A DNA stretch of 64,000 bases from UBA4742 sp037138595 (GCA_037138595.1 JBAXIB010000006.1:62001-126000), one strand, 5' to 3'. Counted from the first letter of the stretch, positions 26,590 through 36,211 are shown. The notes: generated by a model not told the origin, from the sequence alone. Numbers and translations are program-made.

Positions 26590-27270
26590 TCACGAGTTCG
26601 TGCCACTTGGCTTGTCACTGGTCGAACTAGCGAGCGACTCGTCATGGAGTAGGCCATCAAGTTCGTTGATCGCGGCGCGGTGATCAGAACCAACCAAAAT
26701 GCCGTGCATACCCATGGCTTGAGCAGCGACCACGTTGCCGAGATAGTCGTCGAGAAATACCGACCGAGCCGCTTCGACGCCTCCGAGTGCATCCAAGAGC
26801 AGCGCGAAAATGCGGGGATCAGGCTTGCGCATACCGACCTCGCTCGAATCAACCACCACGTCAAACAATTCGTCGAGCGGCAACATCGGGCGCCAGAAGT
26901 CGCGGAACTCCGCCACGTTGTTGGTAATCATTCCGGTCAGGTAGCCATCGGCCCGAAGTTTGCGAGTGCGATCGACCATGTCAGCACGAACGACTGCACC
27001 CGACATCGATGACAACACGTCATACAAATCCAGTTCATAGCCATCGGCTCGAGCGGCGTCGAGGATATGCGTACGGACGGCACTCAGATCGAGTTCACCT
27101 CGCTCGGCTTGATGCCACGGATGATCAGTATCGCGGTCATAGGGACCAAACACTGCCAACATCGCTTCGTCTTCGCCGAGCCCAACGGCAGCGCCCGCTA
27201 TACGAACTGCATCAAACGGCGATGGAGTAAAGACGCCGCCGAAATCAAAAATGACCGCTTCAATCGTCAT
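26590..27270 (-). CDS. HAD-superfamily hydrolase (subfamily IA)
   Basis: 226 residues. The nucleophile Asp is in VIFDFGGVFTPSP, where Gly-Gly follows as in YihX/ACAD10-like HADs; TNN at about 115 is motif II, and KPDPRIFALLLDALG with SVFLDDYLGNVVAA supplies motifs III and IV. Likely a small-molecule phosphatase. Its ATG region overlaps the ligA stop by 4 nt, so it is co-translated with ligA. Confidence 0.9.
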   Translation of the reverse strand: MTIEAVIFDFGGVFTPSPFDAVRIAGAAVGLGEDEAMLAVFGPYDRDTDHPWHQAERGELDLSAVRTHILDAARADGYELDLYDVLSSMSGAVVRADMVDRTRKLRADGYLTGMITNNVAEFRDFWRPMLPLDELFDVVVDSSEVGMRKPDPRIFALLLDALGGVEAARSVFLDDYLGNVVAAQAMGMHGILVGSDHRAAINELDGLLHDESLASSTSDKPSGTNS

Positions 27271-29321
27271 GTCGGAATCTTCCCGTCGGCCAGTAGTTTC
27301 GAGAAACCATCTTCGTCAAGAATCGGTATCTCAAGTTGCTCGGCTTTGGTTACTTTGGCTGCACTAGGCGAATCACCAACCACGACTGCAGTCGTATTTT
27401 TCGACACGCTGCTAGGCGCTTTTCCGCCGTGAGCTTTGATCGCGGATGCAACTTCGTCCCGGGTATATCCCGCCAAGGTTCCGGTAACGACGATCGACAT
27501 CCCCGCCAGCGTCGGCGGTGCCGTCACCGTTTCAGGCCCATCAAAATTGGCACCCGACGCGCGCAACTTTTCGATCACGTTGAGATTGATTGGATCACCA
27601 AACCAGTCGGCGACACTCTGGGCGATGATCGGGCCGATTCCTTCGATCGCCGCGAGTTCTTCAACTGACGCCTGAGCGATCTGGTCCATGTCACCAAACG
27701 CCTGCGCGAGAAGTTCGCTGGTTGCGCCACCGAGGTGACGAATGTTCAATCCGGCGAGAAGCTTTGACAGCGGACGCTTCTTCGAAGCTTCGAGAGCCGT
27801 TTGCAAATTAGCAATTGAGATGTCGCCGAATCCGTCGAGTTCGCGCAAGCGGTCATAGTCAAGCCGATACACGTCGGCGACATCAGCCAACATCCCCATC
27901 GACTGAAAAAGTGCGACCCGCTGTTCGCCAAAACCTTCGATGTCCATTGCTCCACGGCCGGCAAAGTGAGTGATAGTGGTGGCAATTCGCGCTGGGCACC
28001 GATCGTTGAGACAACGATGGTCGCTTTCGCCGTCAGGACGCACCAGCACCGAATGGCACACCGGACAATCAACCGGGAACACCCACTCGGCGAGGCCAGC
28101 CGGACGATCAGCAAGCACCGGACCAACCACTTCAGGAATCACGTCACCGGCTTTACGCACAATGACCATGTCGCCTGGGCGCACGTCTTTCGCGCGCACT
28201 TGGTCTTGATTGTGCAAAGTCGACATCGCCACCGTTGAACCCGCGACCATGACGGGTTCGAGCACGGCGAACGGTGTTGCGCGACCGGTCCGGCCAATCG
28301 ACACCATGATGTCGATCAGTTTGGTCACGCGCTCCTCGGGTGGAAACTTATAGGCGATGGCCCACCGCGGCGCTTTGGCGGTCGAACCCAATTCGTTACG
28401 AGTCGCCAAATCGTCAACCTTGACGACGACCCCGTCAATCTCATAGTCAAGTTCATGACGGTGTTCTTGCCAATGCATGCATCGCTCGTAGACCTCTTCG
28501 AGCGAACTCACATTCTGCACTTCCGGGTTGATAGGAAATCCCAGGTCCTTCAACCAATCCAATGTCTCGTGATGGCTTCCGAAACTTGGCCCACCAACGA
28601 CCTGTCCGAGTTGATAGCTCCAAAATGACAAGTTGCGTGTCGCAGTGATAGCAGCATCCTTCTGCCGCAATGAACCGGCTGCGGTATTTCGCGGGTTTAC
28701 ATACGGTCGCAGACCGGCCTCGTGCTGCAACATATTGAGCCGTGTGAATTCAGCAATCGGCATGTAAATCTCACCGCGCACCTCAAGTACCGCGGGTGCT
28801 CCATCACCCAAACGCTCAGGCAACGCCGCGATCGTTCGAACATTCGCAGTGACATCTTCACCGACGCGACCGTCACCACGAGTTGCCGCTTGGACTAGCA
28901 CACCATGTTCGTAGCGAACTGAAACCGCTAAGCCGTCAATCTTGAGCTCACATACGAACTCCAGCGCACCCGTCGAGTCGCCAATCTCTAATCGCCGACG
29001 AGTCAATCGCTCGCCCCACGCTTGGAGTTCCTCAGCAGAAAATGCGTTGTCCAGCGACATCATTGCCACCGCGTGCTCAACGGGACTAAACGTCGGCAAC
29101 GCGCTTCCACCGACGGTGCGAGTCGGAGAGTCCGGTGTTACAAGATCGGGAAACTCGTGTTCAAGCGCCAGCAACTCGTGCATGAGTGCGTCCCATTCCG
29201 AGTCAGGAATTTCCGGGTCATCAAGCTCGTAATAGCGCTGGTTATGGTGGCGAATCGTGTCGCGGAGTTGCTGCACGCGAACGGCCGGATCAAAGCTTTC
29301 CGATGACGACGAGCCAGGCAC
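27267..29321 (-). CDS. ligA: NAD-dependent DNA ligase
   Basis: Essential replication and repair ligase, 684 residues, normal length. Adenylation Lys about 127 in ELKIDG, then the OB fold, a Cys4 zinc finger (CPVCHS...CLNDRCPA), helix-hairpin-helix repeats, and a C-terminal BRCT domain. A GTG at 29330 is inside the -10 hexamer TAGGGT; the GTG at 29321 follows that box by 7 nt, so I take 29321. HAD hydrolase gene follows with a 4-nt overlap; a MetE-like gene lies upstream, an order also found near ligA in mycobacteria. Confidence 0.97.
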   Translation of the reverse strand: MPGSSSSESFDPAVRVQQLRDTIRHHNQRYYELDDPEIPDSEWDALMHELLALEHEFPDLVTPDSPTRTVGGSALPTFSPVEHAVAMMSLDNAFSAEELQAWGERLTRRRLEIGDSTGALEFVCELKIDGLAVSVRYEHGVLVQAATRGDGRVGEDVTANVRTIAALPERLGDGAPAVLEVRGEIYMPIAEFTRLNMLQHEAGLRPYVNPRNTAAGSLRQKDAAITATRNLSFWSYQLGQVVGGPSFGSHHETLDWLKDLGFPINPEVQNVSSLEEVYERCMHWQEHRHELDYEIDGVVVKVDDLATRNELGSTAKAPRWAIAYKFPPEERVTKLIDIMVSIGRTGRATPFAVLEPVMVAGSTVAMSTLHNQDQVRAKDVRPGDMVIVRKAGDVIPEVVGPVLADRPAGLAEWVFPVDCPVCHSVLVRPDGESDHRCLNDRCPARIATTITHFAGRGAMDIEGFGEQRVALFQSMGMLADVADVYRLDYDRLRELDGFGDISIANLQTALEASKKRPLSKLLAGLNIRHLGGATSELLAQAFGDMDQIAQASVEELAAIEGIGPIIAQSVADWFGDPINLNVIEKLRASGANFDGPETVTAPPTLAGMSIVVTGTLAGYTRDEVASAIKAHGGKAPSSVSKNTTAVVVGDSPSAAKVTKAEQLEIPILDEDGFSKLLADGKIPT

Positions 29322-29328
29322 AGCGGTC

Positions 29329-29334
29329 ACCCTA
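29329..29334 (-). promoter_or_regulatory. -10 box of ligA (leaderless)
   Basis: TAGGGT 7 nt before the GTG at 29321; the alternative upstream GTG overlaps the box. Confidence 0.5.
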
Positions 29335-29373
29335 CCTGCGGCCTGTGGGATCGTTTGCTAACCGACCGACGAT

Positions 29374-30393
29374 CTACGCGCCGACGGTCAAGCGCACACC
29401 AATAGCTTGATCGTGCAGACGATCCGCGAGGTGATTCGTGAACTCGAGAACCTGCTCAGCCTGCGGGACACCATGATGATAGAGGCCACAAGCCGGCGTA
29501 ATCATGGCTTGGGTACGAAGGCGCACCGGGTCGCAACCACCAGAATTAACCAACTCACACCAGACGTTCGAAAGTTGGCGCCAGAGTCGATCGACGGTGG
29601 TCCCTACAGGATGGTGCGTCGGAACGGCTCCCCAAGCAACCCAGCCTCCGCGATCGAGGAACCCAGCCAATGTCGCCGGAGATTGCTCGATTCCACAGTC
29701 GGTAGGAATAGAAAGGATATTGGCCCCCGCTTGCAAAATCAGTCGCCAATCTGCTGGCCCGCACACATGCAAGCCAGTAATCGACATGCGCTCCAGCGCC
29801 GCTAGGGCACCGGACACCAAATCAATTCCGTCCAGCGGTTGAATCGGAAAATCAGGATGCATGATCGCAGTCAGACTTGGCTCGTCGACAAACGTAACCA
29901 TCTGCGATTGCGGAACCCGCTGCGCGACGTATTGCACTAACGCTCGTGCTCGTTGCTGCACTGCCGAACCACTCATCCGAAATGCAAGTTCGGCGTCGAC
30001 ACCGGCAGCATGAAGCGCGACACCTAGCGTGACGGGTCCGGTTAACGAAAGTTTGATCGGGCCACGCCGATCGTTGACCGCGGACAAGAACGCCCTAAGG
30101 CCGACGAACCCATCGGAGGCAAATCCGGCATCGGTAAGTGGAGCTTCAGGATCAATTGCGTCGTGATCGATGACTAACGAGCCATCGTCAAGGACTTGGA
30201 CTCCGGGAATACCGTGCGCGGCTTGCGCAATCATGCCTTCCCTGCGCGACCGTGCTGGCAACGAAGGTGCCGCCGGTAAGCGGTGTTGGTGCCGCAAAAC
30301 AAAGTCGACTGCCTCGGATGGGTCGTAGTGCGGGAGGCTGCCGATCGAGGTCGAAAGCCCGACGGGCAATGGCACCTGTCGCTCGTCTTTCAC
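29374..30393 (-). CDS. MetE C-terminal-domain-like protein
   Basis: 339 residues, related to the catalytic half of cobalamin-independent methionine synthase and to UROD-like TIM barrels. The N-terminus PVGLSTSIGSLPH and the putative zinc ligands HVC (GLHVCGPADW) and TPACGLYHHG are retained, but the MetE N-terminal half is absent, so it is not a complete MetE. Homologues sit near ligA in Mycobacterium (Rv3015c). A methyl transfer role is inferred, not shown. The start is unclear; GTG at 30393 has GGGAG 10 nt upstream. Divergent from a membrane-protein gene. Confidence 0.8.
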   Translation of the reverse strand: MKDERQVPLPVGLSTSIGSLPHYDPSEAVDFVLRHQHRLPAAPSLPARSRREGMIAQAAHGIPGVQVLDDGSLVIDHDAIDPEAPLTDAGFASDGFVGLRAFLSAVNDRRGPIKLSLTGPVTLGVALHAAGVDAELAFRMSGSAVQQRARALVQYVAQRVPQSQMVTFVDEPSLTAIMHPDFPIQPLDGIDLVSGALAALERMSITGLHVCGPADWRLILQAGANILSIPTDCGIEQSPATLAGFLDRGGWVAWGAVPTHHPVGTTVDRLWRQLSNVWCELVNSGGCDPVRLRTQAMITPACGLYHHGVPQAEQVLEFTNHLADRLHDQAIGVRLTVGA

Positions 30394-30453
30394 CCGCTCC
30401 ACACTCCCGTTTTGAACATCCTGTGTCCAATGGAATAGCCACGAACCACACCC

Positions 30454-31380
30454 GTGAGCAAATCTTCGATCATGGCCCGCGAAAACAATGCGCTTTCTGC
30501 GTTCATTCTGCGATGGGGATTCGCCGCGATTTGGGCACTCTTGCCTTTCATGGCCGGACCGGCACTCGCGACCGCGCTCGAACTCCAAGACCAACTTTTT
30601 CAATCCGTAGGCTCGTTGATCCTTTGGATCGCGTGGGCGATTGTGCTTAGTGCCGCAGTCGTTCCCAGAACGACGACGTTGACAGTCGCGCGCATTATCG
30701 CTCCTGCCTCAGTCATTGTCACGATGTGGGCTGCGGTCGCGATGGACTCACCCAACCTCGCCAACGGTTCAGCACTCGTGGCTTCCATCATTGCCGCTTC
30801 AGTGGTGTTGCTACCTGCAGTTGGCGAGCACTTTGTCAACGGATCGTCATACGGTGACGAACATCGTTTTCCACTTCGTGCGCCAGGGATGTTGCTCATC
30901 GGTCCAATCGAAATCGCCTGGCTTGTGACCGTTCTCGGCGTCACCGCCGGACCGCTGCTGTTGGCATCCCGCCAGTTGCTTATCGGTGCGTTTGCGTTAG
31001 CGATCGGTTGGCCCGCGGCGTGGATCGCCGCCCGATCGCTCCACCTGCTCGCCCGTCGGTGGCTGGTGTTCACGCCCGCAGGTGTCGTGCTGCACGATCC
31101 ACTTTCGGTAGTCGAGGCAATGTTGGTGTTGCGTAATCAGGTGAAATCAATCGGACCTGCCGATCACGATTCGGCAGCAAAGGACCTCACGCAATCGTCG
31201 CCCGGCCTCGCGCTCGAAATTGGCATGGTTGATCCGTTGGCGATTAGCCCGACACCGGTTCGCCATTGGCGTGAACGGGGAACGGTCGTATCCGAGGACG
31301 TCACTTCAGTGCTCTTCACCCCGAGCCGGCCCGGCGCTGTGTTACGAGCCGCTGCCCGCCGCCGATTCAGTCGAGGCTGA
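30454..31380 (+). CDS. Multi-pass membrane protein, unrecognised
   Basis: 308 residues with about six hydrophobic helices in the first 200 residues (for example SVGSLILWIAWAIVLSAAVV and LVASIIAASVVLLPAVG) and a soluble C-terminus of about 100 residues beginning RRWLVFTPAGVVLHDP, which resembles a PH-like strand pattern following membrane helices. No known function. Starts GTG 30454 or ATG 30472. Its 3' end overlaps mnmA on the other strand by 39 bp. Confidence 0.78.
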   Translation: MSKSSIMARENNALSAFILRWGFAAIWALLPFMAGPALATALELQDQLFQSVGSLILWIAWAIVLSAAVVPRTTTLTVARIIAPASVIVTMWAAVAMDSPNLANGSALVASIIAASVVLLPAVGEHFVNGSSYGDEHRFPLRAPGMLLIGPIEIAWLVTVLGVTAGPLLLASRQLLIGAFALAIGWPAAWIAARSLHLLARRWLVFTPAGVVLHDPLSVVEAMLVLRNQVKSIGPADHDSAAKDLTQSSPGLALEIGMVDPLAISPTPVRHWRERGTVVSEDVTSVLFTPSRPGAVLRAAARRRFSRG

Positions 31381-32427
31381 CGAAAAAACAATGCCTCCGC
31401 CTACGACTTCATCTCCGTCGTAGAACACCACGCTTTGGCCTGCCGCCACTCGGCGAATCGGCCCGTCGATCAAACGCACGTGCGCGGTGGCGGTGAGCTC
31501 ACCTTCGCTGACTTCAACCCGACGCGGCTCGCCGTGAGCGCTGCACTGGGCCATCATTTCGCCATAGACGGGACGTTGCGACCAAACCACATCGGTGATC
31601 GACAGTCGATCGATCAAGAGGTCATCGGCTGTCCCAATAGTGACTAGACCAGCCACTACGTCGACCGCGACGGCGTACTTAGGTTCACCCTCTCCGGCCA
31701 GACCGAGCCCCTTGCGCTGGCCCACCGTTACGAGTTCCATCGCTTCAACCGGTCCCATGTCGGTGCCCGCGTTGTCGACCATGCGACCCGGCTTCAGCGC
31801 GATGCGGTCGCCCAAAAAGGCGCGCCTACCACCGGTCGAGGTGATGAAACACACATCTTGACTATCGGGTTTGTCCGCAGTCCGGAGTCCCAGTCGAGTC
31901 GCCTCGGCACGAACTTGAGCTTTTGTGAGATCGCCGACCGGCAACATCACTCGAGCCAGATCAGACGACGGCACGACATAGAGCACATAACTTTGATCTT
32001 TGGCTTGATCAGCACCGCGCGCTAAGCGTTGGCCTCCGCCCGCCGTTGCAACTATTCGCGCGTGATGACCAGTCGCGAGCGCATCAAATCCCAGTGCATC
32101 GGCACGGTCGAGCAATCGATCAAATTTGAGATGTCGATTGCACTCGATGCAAGGATTCGGTGTGACACCAACTTCGTGGGCGGCCACATAGGGCTCGACA
32201 ACATGGGTCATAAAATCGTCACCGAAATTGAACACAATGTGTTCGACGTCAAGTTGCTGCGCAGCTCGGCGAGCATCCTCGACGTCAGCCACTGAACAAC
32301 AGCCAGTGTCGCTTTCGCCACCCCACAACTTCATCGTTACCCCGGTGACGTCATGACCTGCCTCGACCAATAACGCGGCCGCGACCGAGGAATCAACCCC
32401 ACCCGACATTGCAACGAGAACCTTCAT
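31342..32427 (-). CDS. mnmA: tRNA 2-thiouridylase MnmA
   Basis: Adds sulfur to U34 of Lys, Glu and Gln tRNAs. 361 residues. PP-loop SGGVDSS at 8-14; catalytic Cys pair at about Cys96 (NPCIECNRHLKF) and Cys193 (SQDVCFI). The preceding cysteine desulfurase likely supplies the persulfide: the mnmA ATG overlaps the desulfurase stop (ATGA), which also decides the start. Confidence 0.97.
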   Translation of the reverse strand: MKVLVAMSGGVDSSVAAALLVEAGHDVTGVTMKLWGGESDTGCCSVADVEDARRAAQQLDVEHIVFNFGDDFMTHVVEPYVAAHEVGVTPNPCIECNRHLKFDRLLDRADALGFDALATGHHARIVATAGGGQRLARGADQAKDQSYVLYVVPSSDLARVMLPVGDLTKAQVRAEATRLGLRTADKPDSQDVCFITSTGGRRAFLGDRIALKPGRMVDNAGTDMGPVEAMELVTVGQRKGLGLAGEGEPKYAVAVDVVAGLVTIGTADDLLIDRLSITDVVWSQRPVYGEMMAQCSAHGEPRRVEVSEGELTATAHVRLIDGPIRRVAAGQSVVFYDGDEVVGGGIVFSSASTESAAGSGS

Positions 32428-33668
32428 CTCACCCGACCAGAATCGCCCATGACAAGCCCCGATGATGCCAGAGTTGGCGGGCGAAATTGGCGAAGGCGCT
32501 CGACGGCACGAGTGATGGCGGTAATTGCGTGCTCCACTTCGGCTTCGGTCGTGCACCAGCCGAGCGATAGGCGCAACGCGCCGTTGGCGAGCTCACGAGG
32601 CAGTCCCATTGCGGCGAGCACATGTGAAGGTTCCATCGCCCCACTGGCACACGATGCCGCGGCGGAGGCATACACCTCGTCTTGTTCCAGCAAGAACAGC
32701 AACGCTTCGCTTTCGATCCCCTGAATACACACATGACAGATTCCTGCGACGAGCGCCGATCGATCTGGTGCCGATGGTCCGGTGCCGCTCGAATCACTCG
32801 TCAACTGACCGAGCGAACTATCGGTCAACACACCCGTTTCGCAGAGGTCAGGAATCGCATCACGTAATCCATCAGCGAGTCGATCTCGCAAGATTCTGAT
32901 TCGCTCAACGGTCGATTGGCGTTCGTCAACCGTGATCTGCATTGCCTGGGCCAACGCGACGATTCCGGCGACGTTTTGAGTACCGCTGCGCCGTTCGCGC
33001 TCCTGGCCTCCACCAATGTGTCGAGCCTGCAACGGCGTCCCGGACCGAACGACCAACGCGCCAACGCCTTTCGGCCCGCCGAATTTATGCGCACTCACAG
33101 AAATCAGATTGGCTTTCGCGGCATCGCCAGCAACGTCGAGCCAACTGATTGCTTGAACAGCATCGGTATGCAACAGCGCCTGAGGGGCCAAGCGCCCAAC
33201 TGCCTCTGCGACTGCTGCTAACGGTTGTACCGTGCCGACTTCGTTGTTGCTCGCCATGACCGATACCAAGGTGACATCAGGACCCAAGTACGCCTCGAGC
33301 GCTTCGAGTTTTATCCGCCCGTCGGGGCCAACCGGCACGAGTCGGCCCGCACGACTTTCGACTGGTTCGAGTACCGCATGGTGCTCAGTTGCAGCACATA
33401 GGACGGTTCCCCCAACCGCGTCGTGGACCCCAAGAATCGCCAAATTGTCTGACTCGGTTCCCCCGCTGGTGAAAATAATCTCTCCAGGCTCGGCTCCGAG
33501 ACAGGCGGCAACCACATCACGGGCCTCGTCGATAGCGCGCAGCGCATGGCGTGCTAGGCGATGCGCGCCTGACGGATTCGCGTAATTGCTCTGCAGCCAA
33601 GGCAACATGGCTTCAAACGCTTCAGGCCGCAACGGCGTGGACGCCGCGTGATCGAGATAGGCCGACAT
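32424..33668 (-). CDS. iscS: Cysteine desulfurase (NifS/IscS family)
   Basis: PLP enzyme that moves sulfur from cysteine to a persulfide. 414 residues. PLP Lys195 in SVSAHKFGGPKG, His near 96 in TEHHAVLE, catalytic Cys340 in ASAAASCASGAMEPSH. Immediately upstream of and coupled to mnmA, so tRNA thiolation is the clearest role; Fe-S assembly is also possible. ATG at 33668, 6 nt after TAGCCT. Divergent from galT. Confidence 0.95.
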   Translation of the reverse strand: MSAYLDHAASTPLRPEAFEAMLPWLQSNYANPSGAHRLARHALRAIDEARDVVAACLGAEPGEIIFTSGGTESDNLAILGVHDAVGGTVLCAATEHHAVLEPVESRAGRLVPVGPDGRIKLEALEAYLGPDVTLVSVMASNNEVGTVQPLAAVAEAVGRLAPQALLHTDAVQAISWLDVAGDAAKANLISVSAHKFGGPKGVGALVVRSGTPLQARHIGGGQERERRSGTQNVAGIVALAQAMQITVDERQSTVERIRILRDRLADGLRDAIPDLCETGVLTDSSLGQLTSDSSGTGPSAPDRSALVAGICHVCIQGIESEALLFLLEQDEVYASAAASCASGAMEPSHVLAAMGLPRELANGALRLSLGWCTTEAEVEHAITAITRAVERLRQFRPPTLASSGLVMGDSGRVR

Positions 33669-33674
33669 GGAGCA

Positions 33675-33680
33675 AGGCTA
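33675..33680 (-). promoter_or_regulatory. -10 box of iscS-mnmA (leaderless)
   Basis: TAGCCT 6 nt before the ATG at 33668. Confidence 0.5.
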
Positions 33681-33755
33681 ACCGCCGAGCAACCTTGATC
33701 ATTGCCGCTCCATACGGCGCGCAACGGTTGCCACGCGGGGGCGCGCCCTACCGTC

Positions 33756-33761
33756 TACCGT
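33756..33761 (+). promoter_or_regulatory. -10 box of galT (leaderless), part of a tandem repeat
   Basis: TACCGT 8 nt before the GTG at 33770. The 7-mer TACCGTC is repeated directly (33749-33755 and 33756-33762), which gives two possible boxes. Confidence 0.45.
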
Positions 33762-33769
33762 CGAACGCC

Positions 33770-34768
33770 GTGAGCCAACTGCGACTCGACCCGTTAACCA
33801 GCCGATGGGTCACCATCGCTGCCGAACGAGCAACGAGGCCAGCCGACTTCACTCCGCGGCGTTTGCCCGTGGAAACGGGTCCATCCCGACCGTGTCCGTT
33901 TTGTCCTGGTCGAGAAGAAGCAACACCCCCTGCTCTCGAAACCTACGGACATGACGGAGCTTGGCAAGTGCGGGTCGTGCCAAACCTGTACCCAGCCTTT
34001 ACCGGCGCTGGCGACTTTCAAGTCACGCAGGTCGGTCCGCTTTTTCACCAGGCGCCCGGCAACGGCATTCACGAAGTTCTCGTCCTAACACCGCGACATG
34101 AACACAGTTGGGCGCAACTCGAAGATAAGGAAGTGGGGCTTGTGATGGCCGCCATCCGCGACCGACTCGAAGACCACGCCCGACATTCAGCGGTCGCCTA
34201 TACCCAGACGATCGTCAACCATGGCCGCGAAGCAGGTGCGTCACTCGAACATCCCCACGGCCAATTGCTTGGAATCCCATTCGTCCCCCGCGAACTCATG
34301 GACGAAATTGATGGGTTCGCGCGATTCGCTCGCGACGAGTCCAACAACCTCGTGGAACTCGATTGTCTTTTGTGTCACCTCATCGACGTCGAGCGTGAAA
34401 CACAGCATCGAGTGGTCATCGATGCAGGCAACGTGCTCGTCATCTGTCCGTATTGGTCTGGCTCGCCTTATGAGTTGCTTGTGCTACCAGCAAACCATCA
34501 AGCACACCTTTCCTACGGTGCGCCAGCCGATCTCGTCGCAGTTGGAAAAGCGCTACGCGACTCCTTAGCCCAGCTCCACAAACTCATTGGGGACGTCGCG
34601 TACAACGTGGTCTTCCACACCGCTCCCCACCACCAAGACAACCGATTTCACTGGCACATCCATGTCGTCCCGCGCATAACGAGTAGCGCCGGTTTCGAAC
34701 AAGGCACCGGAGTGCGCATCAATATCGTTGCACCAGAAGTTGCGGCCGAACAGCTCCGTGCCATGTGA
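33770..34768 (+). CDS. galT: Galactose-1-phosphate uridylyltransferase
   Basis: Leloir-pathway enzyme swapping UMP between UDP-glucose and galactose-1-phosphate. 332 residues. N-terminal zinc Cys pair CPFC (42, 45), nucleophile motif HPH at 161-163 in GASLEHPHGQ, and the C-terminal HIT-like FHWHIHVVPR. An upstream in-frame ATG at 33551 would overlap the divergent iscS gene; the GTG at 33770 matches the usual N-terminus (QLRLDPLTSRWVTIA) and the promoter box. No galK or galE nearby. Confidence 0.95.
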   Translation: MSQLRLDPLTSRWVTIAAERATRPADFTPRRLPVETGPSRPCPFCPGREEATPPALETYGHDGAWQVRVVPNLYPAFTGAGDFQVTQVGPLFHQAPGNGIHEVLVLTPRHEHSWAQLEDKEVGLVMAAIRDRLEDHARHSAVAYTQTIVNHGREAGASLEHPHGQLLGIPFVPRELMDEIDGFARFARDESNNLVELDCLLCHLIDVERETQHRVVIDAGNVLVICPYWSGSPYELLVLPANHQAHLSYGAPADLVAVGKALRDSLAQLHKLIGDVAYNVVFHTAPHHQDNRFHWHIHVVPRITSSAGFEQGTGVRINIVAPEVAAEQLRAM

Positions 34769-34801
34769 AGCCCTGATACGGCACATTCGGCACGGTGTTC
34801 C

Positions 34802-34807
34802 TAACAT
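34802..34807 (+). promoter_or_regulatory. -10 box of SRPBCC gene (leaderless)
   Basis: TAACAT 6 nt before the GTG at 34814. Confidence 0.5.
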
Positions 34808-34813
34808 GCGGTC

Positions 34814-35251
34814 GTGAGCACTATAGAAGTCAGCACTTCAATCAACGCGACCACCGATGAAATTTGGAGCGTCGTCGAAAACGTCGGCAACCACATCGAC
34901 TGGATGCATGACGCCGTCGCAATTCGGTTCACGTCGGCGACAACAGCTGGGGTTGGAACGACATTCGATTGCGACACGAAGGTTGGGCCGATTCGACTCA
35001 CCGACAAGATGGAAATCACTGAATGGGTCCCCGGCAAAGCAATGGGTGTCCGCCATGTCGGCATGGTGACCGGCTCGGGCGTCTTCAGCCTCGTTCCATC
35101 CGAATCAGGCCACACGCAATTCACATGGAACGAGCAGCTGACATTTCCGTGGTGGATGGGAGGCCCTCTCGGCGCGGCGGTCGGGGGGCTGGTTCTGCAA
35201 CGAATTTGGCGAAGAAACCTCGCCGAATTGAAAGCGATAGTCGAGGGTTAG
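34814..35251 (+). CDS. SRPBCC (START-like) family protein
   Basis: 145 residues. The pattern EVSTSINATTDEIWSVVENVGNHIDWM followed by alternating strands and a C-terminal helix (LQRIWRRNLAELKAIVEG) fits the polyketide cyclase/dehydrase SRPBCC fold, which binds hydrophobic ligands. No specific function can be read. Ends 27 bp from the convergent rhomboid gene. Confidence 0.88.
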   Translation: MSTIEVSTSINATTDEIWSVVENVGNHIDWMHDAVAIRFTSATTAGVGTTFDCDTKVGPIRLTDKMEITEWVPGKAMGVRHVGMVTGSGVFSLVPSESGHTQFTWNEQLTFPWWMGGPLGAAVGGLVLQRIWRRNLAELKAIVEG

Positions 35252-35278
35252 CTGACCAAAAATCAGCACGCGGCACGC

Positions 35279-36184
35279 TTAAAAATGCAGCACCGCATTG
35301 GGATAGTGGAGGTAATAAAAATGGGCGGCCCAAACTCCTCCAAGCACAAACAGTGCCGCCAGCGCGACACAAACCGCGATTCCGACCCTCGCCGATCCCG
35401 TACGGCGCTCAATGCGGAACAACAACCAACCGGTCGCGAACCCACCGATCAATCCGCCGATATGACCGGCAATGGCGATGCCTGGTACCGCAAAAGTAAT
35501 GACGACATTCAGAATGATCAGTCCGCCCAGTCCCGATTTCATCGGGTTGATGCCGCGGTCTCGTTGCAACGCGACGGCTGCTCCTAAGAGACCGAAAATC
35601 GCGCCAGATGCACCAACTGTCATTACCCCTGGCGAATAGACCATGACGGCAAAACTTCCGGCGAGCAACGACGCAACGTACAGGGCGAGGTAGCGCGCGT
35701 GACCAAGCGCCCGCTCAACTTGGGTACCGACCAACCAAAGCACAACCATGTTCATGCCGAGATGAACAATCCCGCTATGAAGAAATCCGCCGGTCACGAG
35801 TCGGTACCACTCACCGGCCGCGACGCCCCGCATGGGACCATTGCGGACCAATACACCAGCTCCGAACAACGAGTACCGCGCTGTAATCGACTGACTTGTC
35901 TGCATGATCGATCCACCGCCAACGATCATGGTGAGAAAAACCACAACGTTGAGTGCGATGAGCACTTGCGTTACTAAAGGCTGAACTTCCAGCGAGCCAA
36001 CGGTGATCACCGGGCTATCCTTCGCCCCTTGTTTCGTGCAGTCGGGACATTGATAACCCACCGAGGCCTGCACCATGCACGTCGGACAAATCGAGCGCCC
36101 GCAGCGCTGACACGAAACTCCGGCGCGACGATCAGCATGGCGATAGCACGTCGCACTTTCTGGCGTCCCAATCGTTTCACTCAT
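35279..36184 (-). CDS. Rhomboid intramembrane serine protease with N-terminal zinc ribbon
   Basis: 301 residues. The N-terminus holds a B-box-like Cys/His cluster (Cys13, His16, Cys25, Cys28, Cys33, Cys36, Cys46, Cys49). Six or seven helices follow, with FLHSGIVHLGMNMVVLW, catalytic Ser193 in GASGAIFG and His241 in AGHIGG. The ribbon-rhomboid arrangement is known in Actinobacteria. ATG at 36184 is 8 nt after TAGGGT; an upstream TTG/ATG frame is rejected because it crosses that box. Confidence 0.93.
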   Translation of the reverse strand: MSETIGTPESATCYRHADRRAGVSCQRCGRSICPTCMVQASVGYQCPDCTKQGAKDSPVITVGSLEVQPLVTQVLIALNVVVFLTMIVGGGSIMQTSQSITARYSLFGAGVLVRNGPMRGVAAGEWYRLVTGGFLHSGIVHLGMNMVVLWLVGTQVERALGHARYLALYVASLLAGSFAVMVYSPGVMTVGASGAIFGLLGAAVALQRDRGINPMKSGLGGLIILNVVITFAVPGIAIAGHIGGLIGGFATGWLLFRIERRTGSARVGIAVCVALAALFVLGGVWAAHFYYLHYPNAVLHF

Positions 36185-36192
36185 TGGCGGCG

Positions 36193-36198
36193 ACCCTA
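36193..36198 (-). promoter_or_regulatory. -10 box of rhomboid gene (leaderless)
   Basis: TAGGGT 8 nt before the ATG at 36184. Confidence 0.5.
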
Positions 36199-36211
36199 TC
36201 GGCCACGGTGA

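Noticed and set aside
29374..30393. Full methionine synthase MetE
   Set aside because: Only about 340 residues instead of about 750; the N-terminal half is absent, so only a MetE-like call is made.
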